This document shows, piece after piece, positions 39,661-52,374 of a stretch of DNA of 64,000 nt. Every line of letters starts with the position of its first letter. Positions within the stretch are counted from its first letter, which is position 1. The translations under genes and the position numbers were made by a program. The notes below the pieces were generated by a model that saw nothing but the letters and a program-made list of their open reading frames with translations, ran no database searches and was not told where the DNA came from. The stretch comes from Zeus faber (Eukaryota > Chordata > Actinopteri > Zeiformes > Zeidae), in contig OY482848.1 in assembly GCA_960531495.1 (NCBI GenBank), positions 28,340,208 through 28,404,207 of the forward strand. Direction: 5' to 3'.

Positions 39661-40147
39661 TGTGTCCAGGTGCATCGCAAGATGTATTCTTCAATTATAT
39701 TATATTATATTGTATTATTAAATGTTATTTTATGCCACTATGATAGTAGCATTATCGAACCACTACATAGAATTCAATTGTTATTGATTTGGAATTATAT
39801 CAATTATTTCTCTGCAAATTAATCAACTAGAATGTCTTGATTGTGACAGCCCTAGGCAACAACAGATTCGTAAAAAAATGTTGCAACAATTCATAGGAAT
39901 ACGACAAGATCAAATGCAAACGTGGTGTTGCGTGACGATTTAATTGTGTTTCGCAAATTTCTTGCAAAGTGGCCCCAATTTGGCGAGAACGCCGCCCAAC
40001 TGGCAACCTCGTCTCGAGGGGCGGGGCTTCGGAGGTGACGTTTTTACGGAAGTACACCGCACAGCCCCGCGCCAGACGAGCATGGCGTCCCCCTGACCGA
40101 GCGGCTTCCTCCAGCATCATCTCTCTTTGTAAATACGCTTTGCTGAC

Positions 40148-41322
40148 ATGAATGTGCTTCCCGCAGCAGCAGCTTTTCATTTTCCGTGGGAAATCAGTCC
40201 TGGCGCACTGCGGGAGGGACAAGCAGTGAGGACATTCGGCAGGTTAGTTGTTTAATACACTGGTTCACAACGCGGGGTCCTTCGTTGAGCTACAGGTGGG
40301 TCCTCAGCAAAATGATTAATAGTTAAGATTCGCCGTTAGCGAATGTACAATAATGACTGTTTTTCCACTGTGATTTCGCTGTTATCTTCCGAACTATAGT
40401 ATAGACAGCTATGTAAGTTTGGACCGTCTCATATCTCACAACATATCTACGCAAGTAGTTGTTTTTGATGTGGCCCTAAATGCTCTTCTGCACAAGAATA
40501 ATGAAGTTCAGCCTCATATTCGTAAATCGCATCCGTCCCTGTCGGATCAACATTTGAGTTGGGTGTTACCGAGCACTATGCTCCCCAACCTTCTCTCTCT
40601 AATACATCAATCAACGACCAAGGTATTATACTATGTAAAAATGGTTACCTGTAGAATACATTTGCTTCTTCATTTGTTCTGTTGGGAGAAATCTAGTGCT
40701 TACGTTTTGGTAAAATGGCCGGAAAACTTTATTTGTTTTGTGACTTCTCTTGTAGACTACTTGTACCCTATCTGCCACCTCTTGTTGTGAGAAATAGGTT
40801 CTGTCGCCGAAATGGACTTTGTGTCGTTGCTTACCACTAGATGTTGATAAACGTGCCGTTTCCAGACTGACGTCCTATCGACCGGAAGAGTCCAGGGCTA
40901 CCCTGGCGGCCCAGCGTGCAGCAGTGCAGCACCAGGTGCTCATTCGAACCTTATTCGTGGAGCCATTTGATGTGATCATCGGGGCCCAGTACATAGTTCT
41001 GGGTGAGATTGAAAACGGAGAAGGTAAGGACCAATTTAGGGTCACTGTAACTCAACCACTTTGCCTATTCTATTTAATTGGTCATTTATTAATGGTTAAT
41101 TAACTTTTGTGTATAGAAATGTGACAGCTTGTTGCCCTCCATATTTTATTTTCTTGTCGTCATTTCACAGATGGTGTCGTGACGATCCGCGCCCGTGTCC
41201 TTAACTGTGTCGATGGCGTGAACCTTGCCCTCCTTCAGAAAGCTGTCAATGAACAGAGGAGCTTCTTTGCGGAGCGTGAGGGCAAGCAGAGTGACTTACA
41301 TCCTGCTCTGGAGCCTACCTGA
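40148..41322 (+). CDS. ten1: CST complex subunit TEN1 (complete, 3 exons)
   Basis: Small OB-fold protein that joins CTC1 and STN1 in the CST complex, which binds single-stranded telomeric DNA and helps polymerase alpha-primase fill in the C strand. Exons 40148-40242, 40866-41023 and 41171-41322, all GT-AG, phases 2 and 1, give 405 nt and 134 aa (human 123). Recognisable parts: FHFPWEISPGALREGQAVRT, FGRLTSY, HQVLIRTLFVEPFDV, IIGAQYIVLGEIE, VVTIRARVLNCVDGVNLALL and NEQRSFF. The C terminus extends about ten residues past the human end. The start has G at -3 and lies in a CpG-richer 150 bp. It is divergent from acox1 with 1.9 kb between start codons, and convergent with evpl. Confidence 0.95.
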
Positions 41323-41704
41323 CCCGCCTCTGTGTTCGTTAACATTCTCACCGTCGGAAAATACGGCGATAACTTACAATTACAACACAAACTCTACAAA
41401 TATCTGCCGGGATGCCGCTTATCTGGGTCTTGGTTCCGATGGCAGATATCAGACAAAGGGTTACACAAACAGAGCTCCGTAAAGATTTTAAATGTGAGGA
41501 CACGTTCACCAGCTCTGTCCGATGATATCGACATACGACTGTGACACTTATAAATGTAATATAAATATACATATATATTTGAAGAATAGCTTTGGTCCAC
41601 GATTCAGCCTTCACAGGAGCAGTAGCCAACTTTGGCAATGTTGGTGTAGTTTCTATGCCTGCTTTTAGGGGTCGCTATTTGTCGCTTATTGATGGTGTGT
41701 ATAG

Positions 41705-41710
41705 AATAAA
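41705..41710 (+). terminator. ten1: ten1 polyadenylation signal (proximal)
   Basis: AATAAA 383 bases after the ten1 stop. A second AATAAA is at 42074-42079. Usage is inferred. Confidence 0.45.
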
Positions 41711-42326
41711 ATAACGGATCCCCCCCTATTGTACAAAATATGTGCTCTAAGTGTATTTGTCAATTAGAAAACAAGATCTTTTTTTTTTGTTTGTTTTTAT
41801 AAAGCCTTAAAACTAGCTGTCTGTAGTCTCATATTGTTCATATCGAAGCTGGGAAACTGAGAATTGAAAGAAGATATTATAACAATGTTGTATTTTTGTA
41901 TATTGTACAGTTGTTTTTTTTCTTTGCATAGATTGATTTTAGATTGGTGCGTGGTCTGACATCACCCTTTACAGTATCTCTAATACTTTACCTGAGCAAA
42001 CAAGTAATCTTCCACATTTATGTTCAGAAAGGTTATTTTATATATTCTTGTTACTATCAGTAAAAGTGAAAACAATAAAGATAGTAGCCAAGCAAAACGT
42101 TTTATATCCATAAGGTTCTGCCAATCTTTCCAATTGATTTAGTGTATTTTTAAGTGCAAATTGCATTGGCCCATTATTTGTAGTATGGTTTCACCAACTA
42201 CTTCTGACCAAATTCTGTTATAGTTATATTTCATGAAATGGGTCTGAAGAAAATGTACCCCCAACATGGATTGTCTCTGTAGTATAAAGAACCAAGGAGT
42301 CAGCTGGCGTTGCCACATAAATTTAG

Positions 42327-42332
42327 TTTATT
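42327..42332 (-). terminator. evpl: evpl polyadenylation signal
   Basis: Minus-strand AATAAA 395 bases past the evpl stop. It lies about 250 bp from the distal ten1 signal, so the two convergent transcripts end close together. Confidence 0.5.
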
Positions 42333-42726
42333 AATATTTGTTTCTTCATTAGGTATCAAACAAGATTTAATTGAGATTGAACAGTGTCAAGGAGAGCCCG
42401 TGGATAATACATCAAAAATTAGTCTTGTGAATAGCATTGCACCGTGTCCCAATATCCCTAATATATGGAATGCCAACAAAAAATATCACAAATTTCTTAT
42501 GTGCTTTCCTTTTTAAGTTTCATCAAAAATACTTCTGCCCATGTTTGACAAGATGAGTAAACAAAAGCTATCCACATGCAGCAATCATTGTAACACGTGC
42601 AGCTGAACCACACATTTCCTGAGTCAAAAACTGACTTATACAAATTATATTTGATAAGGTTTTTAATCCTTCAATAGCAAAGCACACCACTCACCCCAGA
42701 AACCTGAATACAAGTTGTAAACACAT

Positions 42727-45700
42727 CTAGTATCTTGGGTATTGATGAGAAGAGTACATAGGGACATAATTAGAATCTTTGGAAGATGTAGCCATCATTG
42801 GTAGGCCTGAGGCTGGGTCTTTCTTGGCGCGATCCAGAGCCTGCTTGTAGTTGATCTTCTCCTTTGTGAGCGGGTCTGTGATCTCCTTGGCATAATTTGT
42901 TTCTATCTGTAGATCCCTCAGCATGCTGCTGTCAATCATTTTGGCTCCGATGGCCTCAAGGATGGTTACACGCCCACCTGTTTTGGGGTTGACCAGCCCT
43001 CCTGTCAGGTGCTGTGCCTCCATGTAGCGAGTGGCAGTTTCCTTGGGCATCCAGCCTTTCTGGACAGCTTCTCCCACAGACAAACATTCTCTGGTCATGG
43101 GGTCCTCCACACCAGTGAAGGACTTCTGGGCATTGAGTAGCCTTTGCATCTGACTAGTCTCAATGAGGCCCCTATCGGCCGCTTTATGGACTGTATACCT
43201 CTCTTTGGTGTTGATATCAATGATGCCTCCTGTGACAACTTGAGCTTCCAGAAGCCTCTGGGCTGTAGTGGTGTCTATCAGTTTACGCATGGCGGCACTG
43301 CGTATTGTAAAACAGGTGTCTGTGTTTGTATCCATAACCCCAGCAATTGGGTATATTTCAGCATTAGCAGCGGCTGTATTAGTGGTGGATTTGGGGAAGA
43401 TTGAGTTAATTTGTGGCCGTTTCTCATTGTTTCCTGCCACCAGCAGGGCAAATTCTGAGATGGGCATTTTGCCATCTTTGTATTTTTGCAGGTCATACTG
43501 CGTGAGCCAACCTTCCCTCAGAGCATTTTTGATGGAGTATTGCTTGCCACTCTTCCGATCCTGGATCACCGTTGTCTCACTATCACGTCCCATTGAGGTT
43601 ATCTCCTCCCAGTCACACTCAAGCTCCTGCAGGTGGATGTACTGTTGACGATCGATCAGGCCCTGCCGGTAGGCATCATACGGAGACATGTCCTTGCCTG
43701 TGTCTGGATCCAAAATGGTGATTTTAGTGGAGACATTGGTCTCTGTGGTCCTACTTTCTGTATTTTCTTCTTTCTCTAGATCTTGGAGCAGCTCTCGTAT
43801 GGTGCCGTCTTTCGTGTGGATCTTGTCCTTTTCACCCAGGATTTCCCTCTCCAAGCGCTGGACATCTGACTCCATCTTGACGCTCCTCTGCCTGATAATC
43901 TGGGATCTCTCACTCATCAGCCTGGACTGTTGTTGGAATGACAAGCTAATATCATGTTTTTCAGCTACAAGATTCTGTAATTCACGATTGAGATTTTCCC
44001 TTTCCCTCTGGAGTTTGTCTTTGTTCAAGATAAGGTTGGTCTCCTCCTGTGAATTGCTTGACTTGGAAGAAACCAGGAAATTCATTTTGTCAGAGAAACG
44101 TCTGATTTCCTCCTCCACGTCCTGTCTTGTAAACCTCTCCTGGGTTACTTGTTCCCTTAGGCGATCCCTCTCAGCCTCCACAGCCTGGTCTTTCTCAACA
44201 CGGACAACCTCCTTGTACACCGTCTTTTCACCAGACTTTTCCCGTTGCAGGATTTCAAGCTTAGCATTGATGTTCCTGATATCCCTATGGAAACGGACAA
44301 CGTCATTTGTCTCCTTGTCCATGTCTGACCGCAGACCGTTTGTCATCCTCTCCAGTGTGGGGTCTCTCTCAACTTTCAGCACCTCTTCAACAACAATGCA
44401 CTCCTCGACTGGAGGTGGAGCATTTTCCAGCTGTTTAATTCTTATTCTGATTTCTCTGAGATCAGACTCTGCTTGAATCTTCCTTTGGTGTTCATCACTC
44501 TCCCCTAGAATCCTCTCTTTATCCTCCACCTTGCTTCTTAGCTGCTGCAACTCCAAATCAATTTGACGACGGGACTTTACTTCCTCATCAAGGCTTCTAC
44601 CCAGCCTATCATGTTCAGCTATCTGCCTTGGGTCTTTCTGTAGGCGCAAAACCTCCTGCACAACCACCCTTTCCTCAGGTTTCTGTCTCTCCAACAGGAT
44701 GTGTTTGTTTTGCAAGTCGAACACCATCTCTTCAGTGGTACGCCGCAGCTGTACCTCTTCGCGCACCTCCTTTCTTAAGCGGCTTGCTTCTTTCTCCAGA
44801 AGTGGATCATCTTCGTACCTGATGACTTCTCTTGTGACTAGCCTGGTCTCTACCTTGGACTTTTCAGCCTTCCATTCATCTCTCTCCTTCCTGAGGAGCC
44901 TCAGTTGCTCCTGAATGGAGCTGTAAGTGCTGTGTAGATTGCTGACTTGGACATTGAGCCTCTGAATTTCCCTCTCATTTTCCGGACTCCTCTCCTCCTT
45001 CACCACTTCATTTAGGACTTCCCTTAGCTCCACTCGGGGCTTCTCAGAACGAAGGACAGTCACATCAGATGTGATGAGGGTGATCTGCCTATCCAGATCA
45101 GACCGTTTCTTGTTGGAGTCCTGTATGTCTTTATTCAGGCGTATTATCTCCATCTCTGTGTTTGGATCTATGCGGTATATCTCGTTAACTATTTCCTTTA
45201 CCTCTATTCTTGGTTTCCAGTCCTTAACTTCATGGTACCGATTTTGGAGTTCTGAAAGCTCTTTTGTCAAAGTGCTGCTTTCTATTATTTCGTCCTCAAG
45301 GGTTGAGCGAATCTTCTTAGATTCGTTTATAAGCTCAGGATCTTGTTCAATCTTCTTCACTTCCTTAGTAATAATCTTGGGCTGGATGGTGGGGATGATC
45401 CTCTCCAGTGCATTGATTTGGCTTCTTGTCTGGAAAACTTCATCATTGATGAGCTTGCTCTTACTGGTCTCGTCGGAAATCTCAGTCTCAAAGGTCTGAA
45501 CGGCTCTCAGCATCCCTGGATCTTTTTCCACTTTTATTACTTCTTTCTTCACCACCTTTTCTTTGATTGGGGGCTTCTTCTGCTGGAGGAACGTGACCTC
45601 TGTCTTCATCTGAATGGATTCCCCGTCTCTCAATCTAATATCATCCCTCATCCGTGTGATTTCGACTTTCAATTTGGCTGCCTCTACATCCAGCTGGGGG

Positions 45701-46107
45701 TCCTTCTCAAACTCTGTCACCTCTCTTGTCACTAGTTTTGGTGGGGTGTTTTTAATGGTGTCTTCCAACGTAGAGATTTTGCTGTTGATTAGCTCAATCT
45801 CACTCTGGGCCGTGCTGCGCTTCAGACTCTCCTGGTGCAATGCACTTTGTAGATCCAACAGGTCTGTTTCCATCTTTGGGTCACGGTAGTACTGCAGCAC
45901 TTCTTTCTCCTCCACCCGCTCCACTCCTCTTCGACTCTTCAGTGACAGCAGCCGTTCCTTGAATGTTCTCAGGTCCGTCTCGGCATGGGCATGTCTGTCC
46001 TTCTCATCATACAACTCTTTTTTCAGACCGTCTACTTCAAAGCTCATTCTCTGCTGGCTCTCAAGCTGCACCTGTTGCTGTGCCACCATCTGAACCTTCT
46101 CTTCATT
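42727..46107 (-). other. evpl: evpl terminal exon: rod, linker and plakin repeat domain
   Basis: One 3381-nt exon (CCACAG acceptor, stop TAG at 42729-42727) holding residues 869-1994. The large unsplit rod-to-tail exon is the usual arrangement in the envoplakin/periplakin/desmoplakin family. Plus-strand open frames over it (for example 43688-44476) are shadows rich in Ser/Leu. Confidence 0.95.
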
Positions 46108-49100
46108 CTGTGGAAAAATAAAATAAAGATTTTTTTTTTTTGTCATGTCTTTTTATTGAGAAGATATTTTTATGGAACATAGTTATGTCCCATCGATGAA
46201 ATCAGGAAGTTTTCAACAAAATAAATAAAATGATTCAAGTCTTTGAATTTTACCAGTGCCATGAGATTCGTAGCCATGCCCATCTGATTGAGGCGCTGGT
46301 TATTTTCAGCGGATGTTTCAGCATAGAGGTTAACCAGAGCCTTCTCCTAAAATGATGAAAAGCCATATATGCAATATGTCAGCTATGTTTAAATTACTCA
46401 TTCATATAGTTGCAAAAGTCTGAAACATTTAATGTTACCTGTTGCTGAACCGCATCAGAAAGCTTTGAAGCATTAGGTCTGTCGGCAGCTGTTTCATAAT
46501 CCAGGCTACTGCTGTATTTATACTCATTGGTATCATACTCCTGTTCAGATGTGAAAAGCAATTCAGTTTTCCAAATATGAATAATCATGACTGATTGAAG
46601 CTTAAATTTTTTGTACATGCATTATAGTCATTTAGCAAGGTAAAGTAGCCTCCTATTGTCCAGGGTTTCCCCTTTATTCCCTTCAAAAACACCAAAAGCA
46701 ATACTGTCATATTATCGTTTGGATCACCTTTCTATTGCTGCCCGACTGTTCTGCGGCTTGTTACTATGTTCTATTCACAAGTCTTACATTGAGCAAATTC
46801 TGCAGGTCTTGAGACAGATCGACCATCCTGTCCATGTCATCTCCCTTCCTCTTCAGGTCATCCATTACCCGCTGCAATAAAAACGCAAGAGATTAAAAAA
46901 AATCACCAATGAAACAGGACGATCGCATTCTATCCTGAAGGGAAAGATATAGTATCATCCGCTGCTCTCTCAGGAAGGAGAGGTGCGCTCTGTGGGCCAT
47001 TCTTACCTCTTGTGATCTCTGCTTTGCAGTGACCTCTGTTATGCTATCACTGGGGCTGATCTGGTTCACAGGCAGGTTGTCCAGGTAGGAATTCAAAGAC
47101 TTGCGTGAGGACTGGAAATCCAGGTTCTTGTTTGAAGCCTCTTGCAAGATGTTTTCTCTGGAAAGATCAGGGTATCCATCAGACATTTTGTTTGAGCTAA
47201 AGGTTAGTTGATGAAATAAAAGGCTGTTCTCTCTAATTACCCCATCCATTTAAAGCGTTGTAGTGAATCAACCCAAGAAAATTTCAGGAGATTTCCATGT
47301 CCATTTTAACCTCACCTCTCCTTCAGCTGGTTGCTAACATTAGCATAGCGGTTCTGTAGCTGCTTGACTTGGGTTCCCTGGCGCCGGATGTCCGGGCAGT
47401 ATTCCTGGTAGCCTTTCTCAAGGGAGCTACACAGTTGCTCAGTGACCTCCAGATCCTGACCCAGCTTCTTTATATCATCCTGGCTCCCTGCAACCTGCGC
47501 ATGCAGGTTCTGTACAGATAAAGAGAAAGTATGTTGGGCAAATAAGCAGAAACCATGACTTATTACAAACATTAAGACATTGCCTGTTCCAAGTCTCCCT
47601 TTGTGGCTGCCCAACAAAATATTAGAAGGAATAACAATAGACGTGTTAGCTTGCTGAATAGCATAGCATACAAGATAGCATACTTTTCTTAGCTGTAGTT
47701 CACGGTCAACTAAGTAGTTGAAGCATGCTCAGTAGTTTAATTCAAATATCCAATAATGCTTTAGAAGTGTGGTTAAGTTGCTGAACGGTCACTGAAATTG
47801 CAAACTCCTGACCTGAATATTTTGGGTGCGTTTCTGGAGTATGTTTGGCTCATCAGGGATGGCGCCATCTTTACAGAGCGCTTTCTCAAAACCAGAAACA
47901 GCGCCGTCCACCTTCTCAATCTGCTTCTCCAGTTTGAGAGAAGCATTTGCCCTGAAGAAAATGGATAAATGAAACATCCCATTTTTATAAGATCATCATT
48001 CCATGTTCATGATTACACCATCATCCTACCTATTTGTCTTCAGCCAATTTCAGGCCGACCAAGCCTATAGCTTTCAAATGTTTGTACGAAGAAATATCCA
48101 ATGTAAACAACATAGAAAACCGATGTGCCAATAGAGCCGTATGAAGGTCAGCCTTACTTCTTGGAGTAGAGGTCCACCAGAGCGGAGATGTCGTTGTACT
48201 TGTTGTTAGCCAAGCTGAGTTTGAGCGGTAGAGCAGACGTGGTTCCACTGGGGTCTTTGTCCAGCAGGGGTGTCAGGTCAGCCTCGGCTGCATTCTTCTT
48301 CTGCTCCAGAGCCTTCAAAGCGATGATCGCATTCTACAAGAGCCAGGCAGAGACCATTTATAGACCTCTCCGTGTCAGTTACATTGTCAGTCTCATGCCT
48401 ACGTTAGGCGGAATGTTTTGTTTCGTTTGTAGTGCTCTCTTGACAAGCTCTCGCCTCTCTCTCACCTCCTGTTCCCTCAGCCTGTTGGCCAGGTCGCCAG
48501 CAGAGTCGTTGCGGTTCAACGGAGTCCGCAGGCGGTTCAGGATGTCCTGCTCAGCCTGGGCCAGCTCATTGTCCATCTTTTGGAGTTGCTCTGCAATGGC
48601 CGTTGCTTTGGGGTCCAGTGGAGCACTAGAAACTGGGGCTGCATGGGGCATAATGAGAAGACAGACGGACATTCAGACACATAGATGACTAGTATTATAT
48701 TGGTGTTAAATTGATAATTGGTAACATATACATAGGTTATGATTGATGCTGATTGTGTAATTGACAACTATACTTCAGACAGATGGCGGGATGGATACTG
48801 ACCTGCCTGCTGTGACCTGGCGATCTCTGTGTTGTGGTTTTTCAGCGAAGCCACCAGAGCAGCTCTTCTCTTCTTGAGGTCTGCTAGTTCTCCACCCAGC
48901 CTTAAACATATTCACAACAGGGAGATTGATTAAAACGTTCCTTCTCATACTCTGGCAATGTACAAATTAATACTTTTCCTTCGTTACATTTCACAGTTTC
49001 ATGACTCACAGATCCACTTTGTCAACCGCATCTGGGTCGGGTGGTGGGATCATGAAGCAAACACCTGGAAAGGTCTTGGTCGCCCCGTCACTGGATATCA

Positions 49101-51433
49101 CGCTCCAGTTCTCAACGTCCGAATTAGACTTCAGGGTGAACTTGTTCCCTCTGGCGAGAGAGGCCTAGAAGGAGGAGAAAATATATTTCTAGGAGGTGGG
49201 GTTTAAGTGGTACTTGTGGTTCTGAGAAGTGTCCACTTTATTGAGTAAAGCCACTGCTAGCCACAGATGATTCATTTTTAGACCTTAAACATATTATATG
49301 GCAGTTATAAATGTAGAGATGAAGAGTTAGGTTATGCAAAAAACATGCTTTGTTCAAGCTCTTGAGGGTGAGACCTTGTCTGTTTCCCAGTCACAGAGCG
49401 ACTCCACGGTGGTGGGTCTCGACGCGGTACCACGCCGCTGCTTCAGGGGAGTGATGGTGGTGCTTCGCTTCCTCAGGTCAGCCAGCTGATCCTCACAGCG
49501 TTGGAGGGTTTTGTCCTCCGCCTGAGAGAGACGGGAAACAACAACCGAGACACTGAAACAAATGTGATTGTATATTGTGATTGTGATTTCCGCCTCGCAG
49601 AAAGAAAAAATCCATCTAAGCCGGATCTAGTTCAAGTTTTCAACCCCGTGTTGCCAGAAGAATTTGAATGAAACTCTTCACTTGTTTGAAAGAGTGTCAT
49701 TTTGGGGAAGTTTAGAAATGTTCTCGCAGTCACAATTATTGTCCAAGCTCCAGGCTTCCACACACCTCGAGTTGTAGCAATGCCTCAGAGTTGCTCTTCA
49801 TGCCGACCGACTTGGGATCCAGACTGTTATTAAGTTTGGTCAGAGTCTCTGACAGTTGCTCCGTGTCCAGTTGGTACTGAAAATGCAAAACATTGGATTT
49901 TAAACAACCCTCAATAACGAGGTATTTGTATTGTTTTGTATGTAAGCACTGCAAATCATGTTTACAGTCACAGCTCAAGACAGACCATGTTTGCAGTTGG
50001 CAACAAACAAGGATTTAAATTGTTACATAATATCTATATCCAACAATATTTATAGTCATACATTCATACACACATTATGCGTTAACCTAATAGCAGAGTA
50101 TTTCAAGTTAGAGGTGGTTTAAACATTCCTTACCTTTTTAAATTCCTCAACATTGTCCAGATGCGTCTCTTGACAGATGCAGATATTGAGGAATTTTTGC
50201 CACTCAGCCCGTACAGTATCTCTTTGAGCCTGAAACATGAACATTAGTATTGTTGTGCTGGTGTACACGTTGAGTCTTTGAATGTCATCCTATCATTGGA
50301 AAACATTTGAATGGATGAAAACATTTTGTGAGGAAGTACAACAACATGGTTTTAGCAAAGATAACAGGGGTTGTCAGCGACAACAACCATCTTGAAGGTT
50401 CAAAGACCTGTATGGTGGTGGCGGCGGGGTGCTTCAGCTCTATCAGACGGTCTCCCTCATCCTGGAGCTTGTTGACCTCGGCCTCGTGGGAGAGCAGGCT
50501 GTTGTTCTTGAAGTTCTGTTTGGGTGGTCAAGTCCAAGTCGGATCAGTTACAGTTAACATCCTTTCAAATATAAACTAGTCTATTTGGTTCTGGTTCTAA
50601 AGCAAATCATACTAAATGTGTCAAGAACTTTCACGTGCACACACATTGAGATTTGCTGTGTGCAAATCAGACATTCTAGCATTCAACTGTCATGCATATC
50701 TATCCATATCAAGGCAGCAATTAATGGCTTATACATGTATAATGGCTGCTGACTTCCCCCAGGGTTCAAGAACATAAAGGGGATCATGGGATCCAACAAG
50801 TGTTGGCCTAAAGTTAACCTTGGCCTTGTTTTAACTAACCTGTTTCAGCATTTTCTGCACTTTATATCTTTATATATAATATATGCTTTCATGGCCTCCC
50901 GTCGAGAGGTTCTATGACCTTGTGCACGGTTCGACCTCTAGTCAAGAAAGAAACACAAGAGTCCCGACCTCGTACTGCCTGCGAACGTCTGGGGGATCGG
51001 CCATGCGGTCGCTCCAATCTTGCTTCTTGATCTTGTCCTGCTCCTCCCCCAGGAAGGCCAGCTCCTTATTGCAAGCATGCATGTATTCGTAAAGGCTGCT
51101 CAGGTAGTGGTGCCGCCACTTGGAGTTGTCCTGAGGGGATGTAAATATTGACACCATAAGACAGACTGTATGTCCACATAAACATAGCTGCAAATCATTT
51201 TCCGTTTCAAGGGAAACTGCAAAATGTTCTACAAAGGTTATGCAGTAAGTATCAATAAATAGAATTTATGGTATTTCTTGACATGTACGCACCAGCAGGT
51301 TGTTGTATTGTTTCTTAAGGACGGTGTACTGCTCCTAAAAGACAGGATAGTCAGAATGCATAAGAGTAGGTCAGTCTTCTTACATTTGCCAAATATGAAA
51401 TTAGCACTGCCAACAAAGCACTGTTACCTCTGC

Positions 51434-51469
<36 letters not shown>

Positions 51470-52321
51470 TCTCCTACAATAGAACAAGCTAGGAGAAATA
51501 TCCCTATATGATCCACTTTACTGTTGTATTGTGAATGCAGACCCTAAAAGAACATGAAGAAGAACGTTGAGAACACAACTTTTGTTACCTTGCTGCCAGC
51601 CGAACTGGGACTGAGCTGCGAGTTGTAGGCCTCAATCTCCTTGTGGAGAATGTTGTGGGAGGCGATCTGCTTCTTCAGATCGTCCATGGTGGGGCCGAAC
51701 TCCTCCAAGTTGACCTCTTTCTGCAAGAAGTCCATACAATTTGAGAATGATCAGCATCTTGCTCAGTTCATGATTCATAACGTGACTCGACTGCACGGCC
51801 AAATGTCCACGTGGAGATCTGCACTTACCTGCTTTTGGTTGAGCACGGGACCCCAGTCAATTCTGGGCATTAGCGACACATCGCCGATGATATCATAGAC
51901 CTCCCTGTAGAAGCTGCAGTCCTTCAGCCAGCGCTCATGGAGGTGGATAACGCTGGAGATCAGCAGAGAAGAAAGGTGGAGTTTAAGATGGAGAACGACT
52001 GAGATCATACGCAGGTAGTTTAATTTGAATTGAGGTTTAAACCACAGGCTGGTGATATTGTATCCCCATAAAACTGGGGGCCAAACTCACTCGTTCTCGA
52101 TCTCCTTGCCCTGGGGGTGCTTGAGCTTCTTGACCTTGTCCACGTTCAAGAAGAGGTCCATGAGTAAGCCCTCGGCCTCCCCAAGTTTGTCCGATATCTC
52201 GTTCTGGTGCTCAAAGGGCCGCTTCTTGGTCTCATTCTCCGCGTCCTGGAGAAAAATGTAAACACCAACATATTAGAATTTTGAGAGAACTAACCTCCAG
52301 AGACAGTGTATTCCGGGTTCA

Positions 52322-52374
<53 letters not shown>

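Larger units (their letters stand above)
41323..42726. other. Convergent 3' flanks of ten1 and evpl
   Basis: AT-rich, with polyadenylation signals for both genes and no other coding exon. No protein-kinase motif is visible, so CDK3, which sits here in human, is not in this interval. Confidence 0.6.

Noticed and set aside
43688..44476. 262-codon plus-strand frame
   Set aside because: It is an antisense shadow of the envoplakin rod, made of Ser/Leu from Glu/Lys codons.
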